Below, one piece after another: positions 61,301 through 64,000 of a stretch of DNA of 64,000 nt (its first letter is position 1; the number at the start of each line of letters is the position of its first letter). The notes below the pieces were generated by a model. The model worked only from the letters and a program-made list of their open reading frames with translations. It was not told where the DNA came from and did not search any database. A program made the translations under genes and the position numbers. This DNA is from Gleimia hominis (GTDB lineage: Bacteria; Actinomycetota; Actinomycetes; Actinomycetales; Actinomycetaceae): contig NZ_JASXSX010000005.1 in assembly GCF_032085515.1 (NCBI RefSeq), positions 1-64,000 on the forward strand. The letters are read 5' to 3'.

Positions 61301-61893
61301 ACGTGTCGGACCACCCGCTGTCTGGGGTTAATCGGGCGTTGGCGCGGTACCAGGATCAGGAGATTTCACAGCTCGTGAACGCGGAATCGCTGCAGGACAG
61401 GCAGAGCGTTAAGGTTGCGGGGTTGATTACGGCGGTGGCGATTAAAACGACACGCAAAGGCGAGCTGTGGGCCACCGCTACACTTGAGGACCTGTCGGGC
61501 TCGGTGAATATCCTGTTCTTCCCCCGCACTTACCAGACGATTTCGCATGCGCTGAGTGCGGATTTGATTGTTCAAGTTGAGGGGCAGGTGCTGGACCGGG
61601 ACTCGGAGGTTTCCATTGCGGGCCAGACGATGACGATTCTGGATTTGCGTGAGGACGGGACCGTGCCGGTGGTTTTGGATATGCCGTGGCAGTTCTGCAC
61701 CACCGACCGCGTGGAGATGCTGCGCGACATTTTGAGTGCGCACCCCGGGCCCTCACCCGTGCACATGCGGATTAAACGCGCGGGCACCCCCACGATCCTC
61801 GCGGAACTGGGGCAACGCTACCGGGTGAACACGGATTCGTCGTTCTACTCGGACCTGAAGGCCACGCTTGGGCCGGCGATCCTGGCGGACTAG
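58357..61893 (+). CDS. dnaE: DNA polymerase III alpha subunit
   Basis: Replicative DNA polymerase of 1178 residues. N-terminal PHP domain (HLHNHTEYSMLDGASK), catalytic core with GPGRGSGAGSMVAYA and PDFDVDFDERRRGEV carrying the metal-binding aspartates, the thumb and fingers (PGPMGADSHNKY), and a C-terminal OB fold (VKVAGLITAVAIKTTRKG). It is the essential DnaE1 type rather than the mutagenic DnaE2, judging by position after the dcw cluster and full length. No ribosome site; probably leaderless. Confidence 0.96.
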   Translation: MAKDQFVHLHNHTEYSMLDGASKLKPLVEEAARLNQEAIAITDHGYLFGAYEFYTEAKAAGVKPIVGLEAYMTPGISRFEQKRVLWGEEWQRRDDVSARGAYTHLTLIAETTEGMHNLFRMGSLASLEGQMGKWPRIDMELLERYSKGLIAFTGCPSSEVQTRLRLGQWDEAVAATGRLKDIFGKDNLYVELMDHGIEIERRTKADLLKLSKHMGLPPVVTNDAHYVRKEDRDIQDALLCINSGSTLNDPDRFRFDGSGYYIRSSEDMRNDWLELPQACDNTLEIARRCDITFRTTADGANFMPRFPVPQGEDETSWFVKEVERGLISRFPSGVPDHVRKQAEYEVGIITQMGFPGYFLVVSDFIRWAKSQNIRVGPGRGSGAGSMVAYAMHITDLNPLEHGLIFERFLNPERVSMPDFDVDFDERRRGEVIEYVTQKYGDDRVAQVVTYGKIKAKQALKDSARVQGLPYSVGEKLTKAMPPSVMGKDITVSGIFDPNDKRYDEAAEFRRLHAEEPDTHPVVDMAKGLEGITRQWGVHACAVIMSSAPLQDIIPMMKRPADGAIITQFDYPTCESLGLLKMDFLGLRNLTVLSDTIENIGLNGKKQPDLQEVPLDDQATFKLLSTGETLGVFQLDGDGMQKLLKRMRPNNFEDISAVGALYRPGPMGADSHNKYADRKNGRAPIEPIHPELAEPLKDILGTTYGLIVYQEQVMAIAQKLAGYTLGQADLLRRAMGKKKKEILDKEYVPFRQGMIDHGYSEDAVKTLWDILVPFSNYAFNKAHSAAYGLVSYWTAWLKTHYPVEFMAALLTSQKDNKDKLSLYLSECRRMGITVLPPDVNSSEANFTAVGEDIRFGLAAVRNVGGHVVDGITATRKERGDYEDFTDFLDKVPTAVCNKRTIESLIKAGAFDAIEPCRRALVAIHEEAVDSSVKLKRNEAAGQFDLFASATDMGMSAMTVEVPQIPEWPKKEKLAFEREMLGLYVSDHPLSGVNRALARYQDQEISQLVNAESLQDRQSVKVAGLITAVAIKTTRKGELWATATLEDLSGSVNILFFPRTYQTISHALSADLIVQVEGQVLDRDSEVSIAGQTMTILDLREDGTVPVVLDMPWQFCTTDRVEMLRDILSAHPGPSPVHMRIKRAGTPTILAELGQRYRVNTDSSFYSDLKATLGPAILAD

Positions 61894-61915
61894 TACCTGC
61901 AGGCGAACCCGCGGG

Positions 61916-62140
61916 TTAGGGAGCAGAAACGACCTGTACGGTTTCGTCGCCGTCGTCAAAGTGGACGGTGATGACCTGCCCGGTTTTCAGCTGCTTCCCC
62001 CTCCGGGTTTCCACCTGCCCGTCGACGTCCACGAATCCCCCTTGGATTGCTTCGCGCGCCATCACGCCATCTTCCACGAGGTTCGCTAGCTTCAATAGTT
62101 GCCCCAGTCGAATCGTGCCTTTAACGGGTACCTGCTGCAT
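61916..62140 (-). CDS. Small S4-domain RNA-binding protein
   Basis: A 74-residue protein consisting of one S4 domain (IRLGQLLKLANLVEDG, then GFVDVDGQVETRRGKQL), of the YbcJ/YaaA-like family. It likely binds structured RNA; no enzyme domain is attached. The start is ATG 62140 with AAGGA six bases upstream. It overlaps the end of the VanZ-like gene by 20 bp and is convergent with dnaE, 22 bp away. Confidence 0.85.
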   Translation of the reverse strand: MQQVPVKGTIRLGQLLKLANLVEDGVMAREAIQGGFVDVDGQVETRRGKQLKTGQVITVHFDDGDETVQVVSAP

Positions 62141-62549
62141 TGGATTCCTTCCCAGTCCTGTTTTTCCACCACGTTATCACCGCCCATGCGAATAAAATAC
62201 CGCCGAGGTCGAAGAGGGCGTCAACCGGGTCGCCGTCGCGTCCAGGGATGAGCAGTGCTTGCACAATTTCTGAGGTTATTGCGTGAACCACGCTGAATCC
62301 CACCACCCATCCTGAGGGCAGGCGCGCAAGTAGGAGGGCGGCGGTTACAGCGGCAAAACTCGTTGCGTGGGCGACTTTGTCGAACCCGGGTTCCCCGGGT
62401 GCGGATGGGCCCGGTAAAGGTGTGAGCACTTGGCGGAGCATTGCCGCCAGCCCTTCGGTTGAGGGCGCGCCCGCAGGTGAATACAGCAACCACACCTGGA
62501 CCCCCAACAGGATCAGTGCGCACACTAACCACGGTTTACTTCTTTCCAT
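62121..62549 (-). CDS. VanZ-like membrane protein
   Basis: A 142-residue protein with four hydrophobic segments and the VanZ-type blocks FDKVAHATSFAAVTAAL and SEIVQALLIPGRDGDPVDALFDLGG. Members are small membrane proteins of unclear role, one of which gives low teicoplanin resistance. ATG 62549 is preferred, as the upstream extension is Arg/Gly-rich, unlike the family, and outside the domain. No van gene cluster is present, so resistance is not implied. Confidence 0.75.
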   Translation of the reverse strand: MERSKPWLVCALILLGVQVWLLYSPAGAPSTEGLAAMLRQVLTPLPGPSAPGEPGFDKVAHATSFAAVTAALLLARLPSGWVVGFSVVHAITSEIVQALLIPGRDGDPVDALFDLGGILFAWAVITWWKNRTGKESNAAGTR

Positions 62550-62723
62550 ACGTCTTATTTCACCGTGCAAACCCCAGCCTGTCCACCATCCCCAGTGCTT
62601 CGCGTGCTGCCGGGGCTTGTCGCGGCAACTTGAGCTTGCGGTACCATAGATGCTCGTACCGCTCGCGCCGCGCCTAACCCGTGGTGGCCGAGCAGAGCCC
62701 AAAACACAAGTGCAGAAAGAATC

Positions 62724-63971
62724 ATGGTGAAAACTTTTAGAAGGCTCCCGCTTTACGTCTGGATCCTGATCGCGATCGTGCTCGCCGTTATTTGCGGCCA
62801 GTTTTTCCCCACGGGGTTAGCGCGCGTGTTCTTCACATTCAACTCGATCTTTGGGACCTTCATCGGGTTCGCCATCCCATTGATCATCATTGGCCTCGTC
62901 ACGCCCGCGTTAGCAGAACTGGGTTCGGGCTCTGCGAAATGGATTTTGCTGACCACCGCAATAGCCTACGTTTCCACAATGATTGCTGGCTTTGGAACGT
63001 GGGGCGTGAGCCACCTGGTGCTACCACCCTTTTTGCAAGGGCAAACAATAGGGGCGTTAGACGCCAGTGAACACCCCGAGCTAGAACCGTACTTCACTGT
63101 CGCGAACGCGCACTCAGGTGACGGCGTGGAAATTGTGGTCGCGCCCGTGATGGACGTGATGACCGCCCTCATTCTTGCGTTCGTAATCGGTATCGGCGTC
63201 TCACTGGTGCGCGGCACAGTAGTTAAAGAGGGGTTCCGCGAGTTTCGGGTAATCGTGGTCGCATTGGTAGAGAAGATCCTCATCCCCCTACTACCCCTCC
63301 ATATTTTCGGTATCTTCATGAATCTAACCATGAGCGGAGACGCCACCCGGGTGATCAGTACGTTCCTCGCGGTCGTGGTGATGACCTTCAGCTTGTGCAT
63401 GCTGATCCTGCTGCTGCAATACGCCCTCGCCGGTGCGGTCGCGCACCGCAATCCCCTCAAAAGCTTGTGGGCAATGAAAGACGCGTTCCTCACCGCGTTA
63501 GGTTCCTCCTCTTCAGCAGCCACAATTCCAGTAACCCTGGAATGCGCCCGGCGAAACGGCGTGTCAAAACCGGTGGCGTCCTTTGTTGTCCCGCTGTGCG
63601 CCACGATCCACCTTTCCGGTTCGGCCATTAAAATCACGGGCTTTTCGCTGGCTATCCTGTTTTTGACTGGCGGGCACACCGACTTCGCGTCTTATGCACC
63701 GTTCATTTTGATGCTCGGCGTGATGATGATTGCCGCGCCCGGCGTTCCCGGTGGGGCAATCGCCGCGGCAGCTGGCTTGCTGTCTTCCATGCTTGGCTTT
63801 AACGACGCGCAAGTGGGCCTAATGTTCGCTACCTACATTGCGTTGGATTCATTTGGAACCGCCACCAACGTGACCGGTGACGGCGCAATCGCAATGATCA
63901 TCGACCGCCTCGCCGGAAAACAATTGGGGGCGCACGCAGGTGGTGTTGATGATCACATGAAAGAAGCCTGA
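62724..63971 (+). CDS. Dicarboxylate/amino acid:cation symporter (DAACS family)
   Basis: A 415-residue polytopic carrier taking up a dicarboxylate or amino acid with sodium or protons. The first helical hairpin shows SSSSAATIPVTLE and the second GVPGGAIAAAAGLL. The usual NMDGT motif of helix 7 is replaced by IHLSGSAIKIT, and the helix 8 region has DSFGTATNVTGDGAIA. This points to a divergent substrate or cation site, nearer Ser/Thr-type members. ATG 62724 follows AGAAAGAATC. The stop is inside the window and nothing is annotated after it. Confidence 0.85.
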   Translation: MVKTFRRLPLYVWILIAIVLAVICGQFFPTGLARVFFTFNSIFGTFIGFAIPLIIIGLVTPALAELGSGSAKWILLTTAIAYVSTMIAGFGTWGVSHLVLPPFLQGQTIGALDASEHPELEPYFTVANAHSGDGVEIVVAPVMDVMTALILAFVIGIGVSLVRGTVVKEGFREFRVIVVALVEKILIPLLPLHIFGIFMNLTMSGDATRVISTFLAVVVMTFSLCMLILLLQYALAGAVAHRNPLKSLWAMKDAFLTALGSSSSAATIPVTLECARRNGVSKPVASFVVPLCATIHLSGSAIKITGFSLAILFLTGGHTDFASYAPFILMLGVMMIAAPGVPGGAIAAAAGLLSSMLGFNDAQVGLMFATYIALDSFGTATNVTGDGAIAMIIDRLAGKQLGAHAGGVDDHMKEA

Positions 63972-64000
63972 GGTATGCGGGCAAACAGGGCCGAGTAGAT

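Noticed and set aside
61906..61917. AACCCGCGGGTT palindrome between dnaE and the S4 gene as terminator
   Set aside because: Too short and without a loop or T-run to support termination.
62550..62702. Arg/Gly-rich N-terminal extension of the VanZ-like protein
   Set aside because: Out of keeping with the family; the ATG at 62549 starts directly before the first membrane helix.

Overview
The window is a 64 kb piece of an actinobacterial chromosome of moderately high GC (roughly 57 percent by eye). Gene order and content point to the Actinomycetaceae or a close relative. It carries the conserved block HAD phosphatase-tlyA-nadK-recN-steA-steB-murJ-nudix, a sufR-sufBDCSUT operon, and an actinobacterial division and cell-wall (dcw) cluster with no ftsA running on into sepF, yggT, divIVA, lspA, rluD and dnaE. 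The genus is not determined. MurE lacks the diaminopimelate motif DNPR, which suggests a lysine or ornithine type peptidoglycan. No rRNA or tRNA gene, complete insertion sequence, prophage or CRISPR array was seen.

Layout. 1-618 is non-coding, with a strong hairpin, a C/A-rich G-poor tract and a 30-bp tandem repeat. 619-2892 is a wall-anchored 5'-nucleotidase. 3087-6973 (minus) is a three-gene overlapping operon: two polytopic membrane proteins and a membrane-anchored copper nitrite reductase with an extra N-terminal cupredoxin domain. 7162-18628 holds an RGG-TPR-HAD fusion followed by tlyA, nadK, recN, steA, steB, a MraY-like membrane protein, murJ and a Nudix hydrolase. 18807-25145 is the SUF iron-sulfur operon with its regulator, closed by a textbook terminator. 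25204-29979 is an AT-richer accessory patch: an FtsX-type permease remnant, then an operon for a small secreted four-cysteine protein, an ABC ATPase and a large permease, and next to it a CPBP-family membrane protease. 30190-32267 is tgt with a queuosine-precursor transporter. 32293-38163 has an ABC-F ATPase, a small putative zinc protein, lipB, lipA, an acyl-CoA-ligase-like enzyme and a SixA-like phosphatase. 38563-58331 is mraZ to rluD. 58357 to the end has dnaE, an S4 protein, a VanZ-like protein and a DAACS symporter.

Recurring non-coding themes. First, short degenerate tandem repeats (units of 11 to 30 bp) sit between genes and inside the 3' ends of murG, queP and lipB. Second, several genes have a TANNNT -10 element ending six or seven bases before the start codon, which suggests leaderless mRNAs (ABC-F, lipB, the small zinc protein, the SixA-like gene and dnaE). 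Third, the mraZ promoter carries three AGTGG boxes at 10-bp spacing, and 16 nt of that operator recur inverted just upstream of rsmH.

Most likely to be new are the secreted-peptide/ABC locus at 25.4-28.8 kb, the RGG-TPR-HAD fusion, the repeat expansion at gene ends, and the structured leader before divIVA. All calls come from reading the sequence, with no database search.
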